Assembly: GCA_036250195.1 (NCBI GenBank)
Contig: JAVHZZ010000010.1
Coordinates: 111,473,069 to 111,537,068 of the forward strand
Length of the DNA stretch: 64,000 nucleotides
Reading direction: 5' to 3'
Source of the DNA: Mixophyes australis
Lineage: Eukaryota > Chordata > Amphibia > Anura > Limnodynastidae
A model generated the notes under the pieces. That model saw only the letters and a program-made list of their open reading frames with translations. It was not told where the DNA came from and did no database searches. The position numbers and the translations under genes are program-made. Shown one piece after another: positions 1 through 12,597 of this stretch. Numbering within the stretch: the stretch's first letter is position 1; every line of letters begins with the position of its first letter.

Positions 1-1174
1 GGGGTAAAGAGCAGTCAGAGAGAGGAGATACAGGGATAAGGAGCAGTCAGAGAGAGAGATACAGGGATAAGGAGCAGTCAGAGAGAGGAGATACAGGGGT
101 AAAGAGCAGTCAGAGAGAGGAGATACAGGGTAAGGAGCAGTCAGAGAGAGGGAGATACAGGGGTAAGGAGCAGTCAGAGAGAGGAGATACAGGGGTAAGG
201 GAGCAGTCAGAGAGAGGAGATACAGGGGTAAGGAGCAGTCAGAGAGAGGAGATACAGGGGTAAGGAGCAGTCAGAGAGAGGAGATACAGGGGTAAGGAGC
301 AGTCAGAGAGAGGAGATACAGGGGTAAGGAGCAGTCAGAGAGAGGAGATACAGGGGTAAGGAGCAGTCAGAGAGAGGAGATACAGGGTAAGGAGCAGTCA
401 GAGAGAGGAGATACAGGGGTAAGGAGCAGTCAGAGAGAGGAGATACAGGGGCAAGGAGCAGTCAGAGAGAGGAGATACAGGGGCAAGGAGCAGTCAGAGA
501 GAGGAGATACAGGGGTAAGGAGCAGTCAGAGAGAGGAGATACAGGGGTAAGGAGCAGTCAGAGAGAGGAGATACAGGGGTAAGGAGCAGTCAGAGAGAGG
601 AGATACAGGGGTAGGAGCAGTCAGAGAGAGGAGATACAGGGGTAAAGAGCAGTTAGAGAGAGGAGATACAGGGTAAGGAGCAGTCAGAGAGAGGAGATAC
701 AGGGGTAAGGAGCAGTCAGAGAGAGGAGATACAGGGGGTAAGGAGCAGTCAGGAGAGAGGGAGATACAGGGATAAGAGCAGTCAGAGAGAGGAGATACAG
801 GGATAAGGAGCAGTCAGAGAGAGGAGATACAGGGGTAAAGAGCAGTCAGAGAGAGGAGATACAGGGGTAAGGAGCAGTCAGAGAGAGGAGATACAGGGGT
901 AAAGAGCAGTCAGAGAGAGGAGATACAGGGGTAAAGAGCAGTCAGAGAGAGGAGATACAGGGGTAAAGAGCAGTCAGAGAGAGGAGATACAGGGGTAAGG
1001 AGCAGTCAGCGAGAGGAGATACAGGGATAAGGAGCAGTCAGAGAGAGGAGATACAGGGATAAGGAGCAGTCAGAGAGAGGAGATACAGGGATAAGGAGCA
1101 GTCAGAGAGAGGAGATACAGGGGTAAGTAGCAGTCAGAGAGAGGAGATACAGGGGTAAGGAGCAGTTAGAGAGA
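1..1174. repeat. 32-bp minisatellite in ABCC8 intron 3, running off the left edge
   Basis: About 37 head-to-tail copies of a purine-rich unit of about 32 bp built around GGAGCAGTCAGAGAGAGGAG and ATACAGGGGTAA. Copies differ by single bases and 1-bp length changes in the G run. The plus strand is almost pure purine across the AGAGAGAGGAGA core, so H-DNA is possible. The true left end is outside the window. Confidence 0.95.
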
Positions 1175-2218
1175 CAGTTTCCTGTGATCCCGCAGAGTTT
1201 GGTCACGTGTGGATACATTAGAGAGCAGATTTAAGCTGGCAGGTAATCCCAACCCTCAGTCAACTTATTTTACTCCACTTTACGGAGACTTCGCTATAAT
1301 TTTAGCTGGAGCTCTGCAGAGGAAATTAGATTGTTGTCAAGTTATTAAAAATTCATTGAATAATTTTCCATCTAAACCACAGCTGTGATTAAATGAGCGG
1401 AAATGTGTTAAGATTTAATTGGATTGTGTAAATAAATGCCCTTCTTACAGTTCAGCTCCAACCGAATCTCAGGGCTTATTATCTAGGATGAAACTATTAC
1501 AACTAGACAGACGGGTTTATTTTTGGAGTGTAATATGGGTTTTTGACGCTCTTAAAATGTCTCTAAATTCCTTTAAACTATTATAAATTGAACCTTTGAA
1601 AATGCCAGATACAGTCAGGGAAAATGCCCTTTTTATGCTACATTTATTCTTTTTTAGCTACTGAGTAAACTTAATTTAAATCCTCCAGTGGGTGCTCATC
1701 AGCGCACGAAGGGGGACAGTCTCTGACATTAAGATGTTTCTCCTATTCTCCAGTGTCACATCCCTACTACAACACCTAACAAATACACTACAAGGATGCA
1801 CACAACCGAATAGACACAATGTATCACACATCTAGAAATACAGAGACACAAGTATTGTCACTGAGCCCCTGGTATGTGCGCAGAGCGGTGTATGGATTAC
1901 AGATTGTCGTTAGCAGTGTGCAGGTCTCCCTGCAAATGCTGAATGAGAAATGAATGTGGAGGATTAGTAGAAGGTTTAATTAGTTCAAGGTTATGAGGGC
2001 AGAAAAACATTAGCGCCATTCAGGCTTATAGATTTCTTTAGTCTCTGAATTATTTATGTACTGCACAGTGTCTGAGAACCTGCCAGTCGCGCTAATATAG
2101 GACAACGTCTGTCCCTAGTGTCCAGCACGGAATATTCCTCTAGGTATAAGATTCCAATGGACCTGGGGATTCTGCATTATGTAGGGTTACAATATTGATG
2201 ACATTGGGTTAATATATA
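1175..2218. other. ABCC8 intron 3, no feature recognised
   Basis: Mostly single-copy AT-rich intron sequence. I see no exon-like reading frame flanked by splice sites, and no mobile element that I can name. Confidence 0.6.
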
Positions 2219-2549
2219 GGGCAGCATAGTGGCTCAGTGGTTAGCACTTCTGCCTCACAGCACATGAGTTCGATTCCCGACCATGGCCTTATATGTGTGG
2301 AGTTTGTATGTTCTCCCCGTGTTTGCGTGGGTTTCCTCCGGGTGCTCCGGTTTCCTCCCACACTCCAAAAACATTCTGGTAGGTTAATTGGCTGCTATCA
2401 AATTGACCCTAGTCTCTCTCTCTGTGTGTGTGTGTGTGTGTGTGTTAGGGAATTTAGACTGTAAGCTCCAATGGGGCAGGGACTGATGTGAGTGAGTTCT
2501 CTGTCCAGCGCTGCGGAATTAGTGGCGCTATATAAATAGAGGATGATGA
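2219..2549 (+). mobile_element. tRNA-derived SINE with L2-like 3' tail, copy 1
   Basis: The head carries a tRNA-type A box (TGGCTCAGTGGTTAGCAC) and B box (AGTTCGATTCCC). A conserved body follows with GTGTGGAGTTTGTATGTTCT and GGGTTTCCTCCGGGTGCTCC, then a (TG)n tract. The tail, TTTAGACTGTAAGCTCC through GCGCTATATAAATA, resembles the 3' ends of L2 LINEs. This is the layout of V-SINE-like elements mobilised by an L2-type reverse transcriptase (family knowledge). Sense is on the plus strand, antisense to ABCC8. Confidence 0.88.
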
Positions 2550-4429
2550 AGTCTCAACACCAAGTGAAGTGCAGGTCGGTTCAGACGTTTAGTAGCCGCA
2601 TTTTCTACTAGTTCTGTCACTCGTTCAGTGCACCCACTAAACCCTGGCTCCACATGAGACTGTCTAGATCAGCCTAGTGGCCCTGGTTGTATTATAGTTG
2701 GGTGCAACAACTTTCAGGTCTTCCATATAGAGACGAACATTTATCTCATGTAGCTGTAACATTTACATCTCTACAGAACACGAGAGATTTATAAAGATGC
2801 GTCAGAAAGTGCGTCAGGGAGCGACGTTGTTGAAGGAAATAGGAACACATTGTAGAACATCATCATGTAACTAACCCAAATAACACACAGGGCCTCATAC
2901 ATAGCTGGCCACAAAATTGCGGCTGTTATGTAGATGCAATCAGTTGCCCATATATTATGTTTCTGCAGCTGCATTTTGAGTAGTATATGCCTGGGTTAAG
3001 ATGCCTGGAAATTGAATTCTAGCATTCAACGCTAATATGGGGACGTCCTAATGATGTAAACCTGCACCGTTATGTCACTGAAATCTTCAAGATCGACTGG
3101 ATTTCTAAGGGCATGGCCTTACTTTATTGAATTTAAACATGAACGTCCCTGACTCTCCTTTCCATGTGCAAGTGGACGACAGTGCAACATGTGTGCGACT
3201 CAATTCCAGCATATATGTGCTATGTGAGATATTATACGCAAATTGTGTATTTAAGTGGCACAAATGGAGAGTTGATAGTATGTCTGCCTTCTAATAAATA
3301 TTATGTAGAGTTATTTATGTCTTAGGTTTCATTTAGTAACGTTTGATGATTGTGGTGCTTTGTGGCAGTGTTGTGCTGTGTTTTATGTCTGTTTGTGTGT
3401 ATATTACTATTATAAACACAGAAATGTCTCTTTGCCCATTTAAAATGTCGGGGAAACGATACTAAAGTGTGTTGTGAAATAGAGAAAAAATTCCACCTGC
3501 TACCAGGGGCTTAATGTCTCTAGAATTCAGCTTTTTGCATAAGAGGAGAGGAGATGGCCCCTGTGGCTGCTCTCTGGATAATAATGCAATGACTGAACTC
3601 ACAAATGTACAAAGGAAACCGCTACGAGCTATGAATCTCAATCTGTCTTATTAATGGACATTGGTTCTGTGCTGCTACAGGCTGGTCACATGACCCATTC
3701 ACCTGGTCACATGACCCATCCAACTAGATTCACATCTCTCCTGCAGTTATATAATAGAAAGAAGGAATAACATAGAACGTGCGCCCAACCAAAAAGCTGA
3801 CATTTCCTGCCAGCATCACTCTTAAAATACTTGTTACAGAGCGACGGACGCCATTTTGTGGGATGAAGCAAAATTTAAGAGAATGCAGCCTGCAATATCC
3901 CCAATAACTGGTAACGTTACTGAGGTACAAACACTAACTTCAAAGGAGAAGTAAAATGATTAGGAGCCGTGCACAGTGTTGAAGGTTAAGGAGGTCACAT
4001 AGACAGGTGTGTAGTACAACAGGGCCTCATTCACAAACCTCTGTCCTCACACAGCCTAATATAAGCCCCCCCCCCCCCCCCCCTGAGCCCAGTAAGGTGT
4101 CACCGGGTATCACCAAGTGATGAGAGTACTTACTTCTGTCCCTGTATGTTATTTATGTAACAATTAGCGATAGTATACCCAGTTTATAAGGGGGAGGGTC
4201 ACATGCCCCCTCCCCATATCCTAACCGTGTCACTGTTATCTAGGTAATGTACCGGGGGGGAGCTGAGGGTCTGCAGACAGACCACCCAACGGAAAGTGCT
4301 CTTCCCCTGAAGTATCAGCTGCATTTACCATTGTGGTCACTATAAAAGCAGGAAAATGAATGTAATCTGGAGGTTCCCTCTATTTCCTAAGACACTGCCA
4401 GGTATGAATATATATGTAGTATCTTTAGC
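2550..4429. other. ABCC8 intron 3, essentially empty
   Basis: AT-rich intron sequence without recognisable exons. A poly-C run lies near 4067-4083. A tandem GGTCACATGACCCAT-type duplication lies at about 3680-3720. Nothing else can be supported. Confidence 0.55.
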
Positions 4430-4945
4430 TTGGGTAAACTATGGCCCTTCAGCTGTTGTTGAACTACAAGTCCAAGCATACCTCTGATCCCCACCATGTA
4501 GAGAGGCACAGAGCTACCTGTACCCTAATCTCTTTTGTTCCCTTGTTGTATATTTACATCTTATGTGAAAAATGTGATATGGTGCCAGACGCTGATACTT
4601 CCGGGAGGGCCAAATCCCAAGAAATAACTATTATATACAGAAATATTCAACAGAATCATTCGTAGCAACCAATAAACTTTACGCACAGCTGCACGGGTAC
4701 CCTATGGGGTGCGCACCGAAATCCATGATGTTGCGGTACCATAATGACACTTTACATGTGCAGCTGCACGCATTCGCGCCCGCAAATCCTAATTTAATAT
4801 GCCCCTGTGGGCATATTACTACTGCTACTGTTATTATGGTAAATGTAACCCGGCTTTCTACTCGCAGCTCAGGGAGCAAAAAACCGGTGTTGAAATTACC
4901 GTAATAATGGTAGTAAAAGGGCGCAGGCCAATTGAATTCCCTCCA
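4430..4945. mobile_element. Decayed MITE fragments
   Basis: The segment 4438-4485 (CTATGGCCCTTCAGCTG, then AACTACAAGTCC) looks like the end of a common interspersed repeat. The segment 4805-4940 matches the right part of the MITE at 48775-48987: it shares GGCATATT, the CGGCTTTCT-CTCGCAGCTC core, GAAATTACCGTAATAA and CAATTGAAT. It is diverged and its ends are not preserved. Confidence 0.5.
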
Positions 4946-5012
4946 TATGTTTCATTTCAGCCATAACACCCTTTATAGTAGACAAACAATACAGATAGAT
5001 ATTCAAAACAGT

Positions 5013-8000
5013 GTTTGGGTCAGCGCTGTATGTGAGTATACTGGGGAAGGGGCTGTATTGGGGTCAGCGCTGTATGTGAGTATACTGGGGAAGGGGCTGT
5101 ATTGGGGTCAGCGCTGTATGTGAGTATACTGGGGAAGGGGTTGTATTGGGGTTAGCGCTGTATGTGAGTATACTGGGAAAGGGGCTGTATTGGGGTCAGC
5201 GCTGTATGTGAGTATACTGGGGAAGGGGCTGTATTGGGGATAGCGCTGTATGTGAGTATACTGGGGAAGGGGCTGTATTGGGGTTAGCGCTGTATGTGAG
5301 TATACTGGGAAAGGGGCTGTATTGGGGTCAGCGCTGTATGTGAGTATACTGGGGAAGGGGTTGTATTGGGGTTAGCGCTGTATGTGAGTATACTGGGGAA
5401 GGGGTTGTATTGGGGTCAGCGCTGTATGTGAGTATACTGGGGAAGGGGCTGTATTGGGGTCAGCGCTGTATGTGAGTATACTGGGGAAGGGGCTGTATTG
5501 GGGTCAGCGCTGTATGCGAGTATACTGGGGAAGGGGCTGTATTGGGGTCAGCGCTGTATCTGAGTATACTGGGGAAGGGGCTGTATTGGGGTCAGCGCTG
5601 TATGCGAGTATACTGGGGAAGGGGTTGTATTGGGGTCAGCGCTGTATCTGAGTATACTGGGGAAGGGGCTGTATTGGGGTCAGCGCTGTATGCGAGTATA
5701 CTGGGGAAGGGGTTGTATTGGGGATAGCGCTGCATGTGAGTATACTGGGGAAGGGGCTGTATTGGGGTCAGCGCTGTATCTGAGTATACTGGGGAAGGGG
5801 CTGTATTGGGGTCAGCGCTGTATGCGAGTATACTGGGGAAGGGGCTGTATTGGGGTCAGCGCTGTATCTGAGTATACTGGGGAAGGGGCTGTATTGGGGT
5901 CAGCGCTGTATGTGAGTATACTGGGGAAGGGGCTGTATTGGGGTCAGCGCTGTATGTGAGTATACTGGGGAAGGGGCTGTATTGGGGTCAGCGCTGTATG
6001 TGAGTATACTGGGGAAGGGGTTGTATTGGGGTTAGCGCTGTATGTGAGTATACTGGGAAAGGGGCTGTATTGGGGTCAGCGCTGTATGTGAGTATACTGG
6101 GGAAGGGGCTGTATTGGGGATAGCGCTGTATGTGAGTATACTGGGGAAGGGGCTGTATTGGGGTTAGCGCTGTATGTGAGTATACTGGGAAAGGGGCTGT
6201 ATTGGGGTCAGCGCTGTATGTGAGTATACTGGGGAAGGGGTTGTATTGGGGTTAGCGCTGTATGTGAGTATACTGGGGAAGGGGTTGTATTGGGGTCAGC
6301 GCTGTATGTGAGTATACTGGGGAAGGGGCTGTATTGGGGTCAGCGCTGTATGTGAGTATACTGGGGAAGGGGCTGTATTGGGGTCAGCGCTGTATGCGAG
6401 TATACTGGGGAAGGGGCTGTATTGGGGTCAGCGCTGTATCTGAGTATACTGGGGAAGGGGCTGTATTGGGGTCAGCGCTGAATGCGAGTATACTGGGGAA
6501 GGGGTTGTATTGGGGTCAGCGCTGTATCTGAGTATACTGGGGAAGGGGCTGTATTGGGGTCAGCGCTGTATGCGAGTATACTGGGGAAGGGGTTGTATTG
6601 GGGATAGCGCTGCATGTGAGTATACTGGGGAAGGGGCTGTATTGGGGTCAGCGCTGTATCTGAGTATACTGGGGAAGGGGCTGTATTGGGGTCAGCGCTG
6701 TATGCGAGTATACTGGGGAAGGGGCTGTATTGGGGTCAGCGCTGTATCTGAGTATACTGGGGAAGGGGCTGTATTGGGGTCAGCGCTGTATGTGAGTATA
6801 CTGGGGAAGGGGCTGTATTGGGGTCAGTGCTGTATGCGAGTATACTGGGGAAGGGGTTGTATTGGGGATAGCGCTGCATGTGAGTATACTGGGGAAGGGG
6901 CTGTATTGGGGTCAGCGCTGTATGTGAGTATACTGGGGAAGGGGCTGTATTGGGGTCAGCGCTGTATGTGAGTATACTGGGGAAGGGGCTGTATTGGGAT
7001 TAGCGCTGTATGCGAGTATACTGGGGAAGGGGCTGTATTGGGGTCAGTGCTGTATCTCAGTATACTGGGGAAGGGGCTGTATTGGGGTCAGCGCTGTATA
7101 CTGGGGAAGGGGCTGTATTGGGGTCAGCGCTGTATCTGAGTATACTGGGGAAGGGGCTGTATTGGGGTCAGCGCTGTATGCGAGTATACTGGGGAAGGGG
7201 TTGTATTGGGGATAGCGCTGCATGTGAGTATACTGGGGAAGGGGCTGTATTGGGGTCAGCGCTGTATCTGAGTATACTGGGGAAGGGGCTGTATTGGGGT
7301 CAGCGCTGTATGCGAGTATACTGGGGAAGGGGCTGTATTGGGGTCAGCGCTGTATCTGAGTATACTGGGGAAGGGGCTGTATTGGGGTCAGCGCTGTATG
7401 TGAGTATACTGGGGAAGGGGCTGTATTGGGGTCAGTGCTGTATGCGAGTATACTGGGGAAGGGGTTGTATTGGGGATAGCGCTGCATGTGAGTATACTGG
7501 GGAAGGGGCTGTATTGGGGTCAGCGCTGTATGTGAGTATACTGGGGAAGGGGCTGTATTGGGATTAGCGCTGTATGCGAGTATACTGGGGAAGGGGCTGT
7601 ATTGGGGTCAGTGCTGTATCTCAGTATACTGGGGAAGGGGCTGTATTGGGGTCAGCGCTGTATGTGAGTATACTGGGGAAGGGGTTGTATTGGGGTCAGC
7701 GCTGTATGTGAGTATACTGGGGAAGGGGTTGTATTGGGGATAGCGCTGTGTGTGAGTATACTGGGGAAGGGGTTGTATTGGGGTCAGTGCTGTATCTCAG
7801 TATACTGGGGAACGGGCTGTATTGGGGTCAGCGCTGTATGTGAGTATACTGGGGAAGGGGTTGTATTGGGGTCAGCGCTGTATGTGAGTATACTGGGGAA
7901 GGGGCTGTATTGGGGATAGTGCTGTATGTGAGTATACTGGGGAAGGGGTTGTATTGGGGTTAGCGCTGTATCTCAGTATACTGGGGAAGGGGTTGTATTG

Positions 8001-9008
8001 GGGTCAGCGCTGTATGTGAGTATACTGGGGAAGGGGTTGTATTGGGGATAGCGCTGTATGTGAGTATACTGGGGAAGGGGTTGTATTGGGGTCAGCACTG
8101 TATGTGAGTATACTGGGGAACGGGCTGTATTGGGGTCAGCGCTGTATGTGAGTATACTGGGTAAGGGGCTGTATTGGGGATAGCACTGTATCTCAGTATA
8201 CTGGGGAAGGGGTTGTATTGGGGTCAGCGCTGTATGTGAGTATACTGGGGAAGGGGTTGTATTGGGGATAGCGCTGTATGTGAGTATACTGGGGAAGGGG
8301 TTGTATTGGGTCAGCACTGTATGTGAGTATACTGGGGAACGGGCTGTATTGGGGTCAGCGCTGTATGTGAGTATACTGGGGAAGGGGTTGTATTGGGGAT
8401 AGCGCTGTATGTGAGTATACTGGGGAAGGGGTTATATTGGGGTCAGCACTGTATGTGAGTATACTGGGGAACGGGCTGTATTGGGGTCAGCACTGTATGT
8501 GAGTATACTGGGGAACGGGCTGTATTGGGGTCAGCGCTGTATGTGAGTATACTGGGGAACGGGCTGTATTGGGGATAGCACTGTATGTGAGTATACTGGG
8601 GAACGGGCTGTATTGGGGTCAGCGCTGTATGTGAGTATACTGGGGAAGGGGCTGTATTGGGGATAGCGCTGTATCTCAGTATACTGGGGAAGGGGTTGTA
8701 TTGGGGATAGCGCTGTATCTCAGTATACTGGGGAAGGGGTTGTATTGGGGTCAGCGCTGTATGTGAGTATACTGGGGAAGGGGCTGTATTGGGGATAGCG
8801 CTGTATCTCAGTATACTGGGGAAGGGGTTGTATTGGGGTCAGCGCTGTATGTGAGTATACTGGGGAAGGGGCTGTATTGGGGTCAGCGCTGTATGTGAGT
8901 ATACTGGGGAAGGGGCTGTATTGGGGATAGCGCTGTATCTCAGTATACTGGGGAAAGGGCTGTATTGGGGATAGCGCTGTATCTCAGTATACTGGGGAAC
9001 GGGCTGTA
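5013..9008. repeat. 44-bp minisatellite, about 90 copies, with higher-order structure
   Basis: A 4-kb head-to-tail array in ABCC8 intron 3. The unit contains GTATGTGAGTATACTGGGGA, AGGGGCTGTATTGGGG and a variable T/C-AGCGCT junction. Variants (GTATGCGAG, GTATCTGAG, GCATGTGAG, GTATCTCAG, AACGGG) are arranged in blocks that recur 880 bp apart (about 5113-5960 and 5993-6840) and about 608 bp apart (about 6500-7012 and 7108-7620). Because 44 is not a multiple of 3, all three frames are cycled and read open. These open frames are not genes. Confidence 0.96.
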
Positions 9009-10096
9009 GAACACCTAGCTCTTCTTGTACACTACACACTACTATGTAAATCACACAGGCTGAGGACGTTTATACATTGACAAGAATCAGAATTTCTGTC
9101 TGGTTTAACCCCTAGTGTCTGTGCTTCATAATGGCTTGTGTTAGATTGTAAGCTCTAGGAATACTCTCCTCATGTAGTGGGTGGTGTGAGTGAGCTGATT
9201 ACAAGGTTATTATAGACAAGAAAGAGAAATTTGCTGCCTCAGATACAGAAACATTGAGAACAATTCAGAGAATTCAGCAATTAGAGCGATTTAACTCACA
9301 ATATTTTTGTTTGTCTTTTGTCTGATTCCCGCCAGCTGCAATGTTTGTAAACTTAGGAAGTCTCAATGTTTGTATGAAACTGTTTATTAATGTTCTGATG
9401 TGTTTATTCTTCAGAGTTAGAGATTTATAAATACACAAAGCTGGGACAATGTAACTGGACGTTTCCCGGATCATTGCTAAATATACAAATGTGTTTCAGG
9501 GTAATGTGGGCCCTTCGTGGTGCTGCTCCTGGGGGTCTTTGTACATCAAAGGGAGATAACAAGCCCCTCAGATAACTTGTGCGTACCTTCCTACAGCTTC
9601 AACTAAACACATTGCTGTATCTGTCTGATTTCCTTCTGTGCTTTTCAGCTATATCCTTATATCATTAAGCTGCAGTGTTTACATCATTCCGGGTATGACG
9701 GCTGTAATATGCTTAGTGTATGTAACAGGGAGCAGTTTGTGATGTCCTCCAGGACAGTGGAAGGCAAACTATTTACCTGACGCTATCATGACATGGATGC
9801 AGAGCACAGAACAATGAAGACATATCCCCAGTTATAGCTGCAGAAGGGAATGTACAAGTAATTAGCGTTATAGTAATTAAACACAAGTCACAACAGGTCA
9901 AACTGCGATAAGAGAAGACACGAGACATAAACCAGTGACGCACAACCTACGCGTCGCTCAGATTTGTCACAGAAGTGACTGCGGACCTTTGTAATACCTT
10001 TTTCCGGGTACCGGTGCTATTTACTACATATTATCATCCACATTAGTGGTGTATAAAACAAATTGAGAAGGACGCCGATCTCAGCCCGGTACTCAC
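9009..10096. other. ABCC8 intron 3 next to exon 3
   Basis: Single-copy intron sequence between the 44-bp array and exon 3. No further exon or mobile element is recognised. Confidence 0.55.
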
Positions 10097-10218
10097 CAAT
10101 CAGCAGCTTTGGGAAGTTGGAGGTCTCGATGTTATGGTAGTAGATGATGGATGTGATCCCGGCCAGGAACGCCATTACCGCCGGCATATACAGGTGCAAG
10201 TGGCGGGACGCGGAGAAT
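10097..10218 (-). CDS. ABCC8: ABCC8 (SUR1) coding exon 3
   Basis: This 122-nt exon encodes [17 protein letters not shown] followed by a membrane segment and [15 protein letters not shown], a signature of SUR TMD0. The acceptor is TTTATTTTTCAG|AT and the donor is G|GTGAGT. It completes the split glycine codon left by exon 2 (GG + A) and ends one base into the next codon. Exon 4, expected to begin with a segment like LLVYWTLAFITK, was not found between here and position 1, so it must lie beyond the left edge. Intron 3 is therefore longer than 10 kb. Confidence 0.95.
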
Positions 10219-11544
10219 CTGAAAAATAAACCAAATTAAAGTGTAGGAGATGAAGGAATCCGAATACCTCAGAACACAGCGAGATCCCACCCACAGCGCC
10301 ATTTCCGATCTCTGCCCAAATATCTCACAACAGCTGCCAGGGGGGTCCATACAAGTCACTGTGATTCCCAGGATGTCTGACGTGTGGGTTATTTATCAAA
10401 GGACCCCAACAAGTAAAATAAAACCGGAAATAATATCTGTCTTATATAATAAAGCAAAATCAGACCTTATAGAATTAGATATTTGGAAGATTTATTTCTT
10501 ACACACATAAAATGACTGTCACTCCGCTGTACGTTGGATTAAATGACCTTTCACCCAGATGTGATTGGTGGAAAAGGCGGTCGGACGATGCCCACAATCT
10601 GCCACCGCGTGTGGCTGCATATGGTGATGCGGACAATGTGCGGATAATTCTGTATATCAGTCTATAGGTAGGTACAGGACATATAGTGCACCCCGTATGG
10701 GGGATCACACCAGTCGCAGGGTCTGTCCTGTTGGCATATGGGGAATATAAGTTGCAGCCGGATCCTCTACACAGACATGGGAAACGAGAACACCTTGTTT
10801 CAGTGTATTTCTACCGGTGTCGCAGTATATTATTGTAAATGCAGGAAATGTACGAAGCTATTTCTCCTGTTTGATGGCTGTAACTGTGCTGCATATGGGG
10901 GTCTCGGTACTGATACTATCCAGCGTGGGGGTGAAGGTATTCTGTAGGATTGCACAGAGCCCACTAATCCTATGAATACTGGATGTGACCTAGAGATAAC
11001 ATGACACACGCTACTGTTATACCAATTATCACCTCCTGGACATCACACTAGAATAAATGTGTCCCAGACACGGAACCGGAGACGTTGGAGAAATGCCCCA
11101 TGTGATCTGCAGGATGGGGTCTGAGCAGGGGGTACAGTGTACCCCAGAAACCTGCCCTCTTCAACGCATCCTAAACTGCGCCACAAAGAGTGATACTGAA
11201 CCTTCACAGCCGCCTCGCCCTTGTTATTAGGACCGCCCTATGTGGGGCATGTAAGAGAAGGACTATGTAACCGCACAGATGTGCTTGTTTAGCCTGGTCC
11301 TTTACTAGCGCCCAAGAAATGGGGATGTAATAATACATAGTAATGACCCAATGATTGCAGGTAGCTGCTGTGCGATGTGATAACGGACAGATCTCGGGGT
11401 GAAGACGTTTGTGTCATCGCCAGTTGGCAGTGTCCATAGAACCGTCTGACATGATGGGCGTCTCACGTGCGGACAGGGATCGGAATGTCCGGATGATAAA
11501 CTGCAGCCGGTATAAATAGCCCCAGCTATCTGAGGATGACTCAC
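10219..11544. other. ABCC8 intron 2
   Basis: A 1.3-kb intron bounded by the exon 2 donor and the exon 3 acceptor. I recognise no mobile element in it, which makes it the cleanest stretch in the window. Confidence 0.7.
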
Positions 11545-11686
11545 CCGTCGGACACGATGCCCTCTGCGATCTCGCACACCAGGACGAAGAGGAGGATGAA
11601 GGTCAGGATCCAGCGAAGGTTATGTCCCGGGAAGTGCAGCCACGTGCTGTGATGAATGTGGACCTTGGAGCTCTGGCTACCCCATC
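11545..11686 (-). CDS. ABCC8: ABCC8 (SUR1) coding exon 2
   Basis: This 142-nt exon continues TMD0 of SUR1. It contains WGSQSSKV, a [17 protein letters not shown] segment and [15 protein letters not shown], covering the first cytoplasmic loop and second membrane helix. The acceptor is CTCTCTCTATTACAG|GA and the donor is GG|GTGAGT. Phase 1 at entry and phase 2 at exit fit exon 1 and exon 3 exactly. TMD0 is the part of SUR1 known to contact Kir6.2. No frameshift or stop is visible. IVSDG is somewhat ABCC9-like, but the surrounding [12 protein letters not shown] favours ABCC8. Confidence 0.96.
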
Positions 11687-12073
11687 CTGTAATAGAGAGA
11701 GGGTCAGAACAGGGCGAGATGGCCCCAGCGTCCCGGAGAACGGGGCGTTATTATCCGTATACAGAGGAGAGCCTGCTTTATATCAGAGGACCATAATCTC
11801 AACAATGCTCTGGGCCCCAGAGTCATTATAGGGACATTAATATTTTATTCCATGCTATATAATATTACTGCAGAGATAAATCATTAATCAGTGTTATCTT
11901 GGCACAACTGACTCTAACGTACCCCTGGGGTTTCTGAGTAAAACAATTTGTATGGTTTTAAACTAGAAAGAAAACCGCACAAGGTAACCCATATAATTCC
12001 TAGGGGTGTATATATTAATATAGCTACATTGCATTCACTACACCACCTGAGGCTAGGTGCACCCGATCATTGA

Positions 12074-12311
12074 TTTAGTCAGAACTTGTATTGGTGAAAA
12101 GAAAAAGAAATGATCTAGTGGGGCACACAAATGGGCAGAAAAAGTTTTTTATTTATTGTCTTAAAGTTTAAATATCAGTTAAATACGTCTTTATATAAAG
12201 ATTTAACTGATATTTAAACTTTAAGACAATAAATAAAAAACTTTTTCTGCCCATTTGTGTGCCCCACTAGATCATTTCTTTTTCTTTTCACCAATACAAG
12301 TTCTGACTAAA
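12074..12311. repeat. Perfect inverted repeat, 111-bp arms, 16-nt spacer
   Basis: The arm 12074-12184 is the exact reverse complement of 12201-12311, with no mismatch or gap by eye. The spacer is ACGT plus the self-complementary CTTTATATAAAG. The arms contain GATCTAGTGGGGCACACAAA and TTATTTATTGTCTTAAAG. It lies in ABCC8 intron 1. The outer end overlaps a direct repeat: 12301-12323 matches 11932-11954 with one mismatch. No transposon family signature is seen, so it could be a foldback MITE, a template-switch product or an assembly artefact. Confidence 0.93.
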
Positions 12312-12597
12312 ACAATTTGTATGTAAATCCTGTCCCCATCATCTTACCCGGAGCCCATCACTAACTCCACAACTCAGCAGCAGGAGACACACTCAGCAGG
12401 ATATCTGGAAGCAGGTACGGTGCCCCGGGGCCCATGGTGATAATGCATGGGGAACTAGTTTCACCTCTATCTGGAAGTGAAATGAGGATAGATACCTCCT
12501 GTCACTGTAGCTCAGGGGAGATTGGTGACTAATTAGCATCTGTGCTTCTGAGAGGAGATCCAGAAAACATGGCCTGACAACAGGCCGGAGCAGGGAT

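Noticed and set aside
2237..2464. A possible tRNA gene at the SINE head
   Set aside because: A and B boxes are present, but the sequence continues into a SINE body and L2-like tail and cannot fold as a complete tRNA.
5013..9054. Many open frames of 60-185 codons on both strands
   Set aside because: They are phase-cycled readings of the 44-bp minisatellite inside ABCC8 intron 3.
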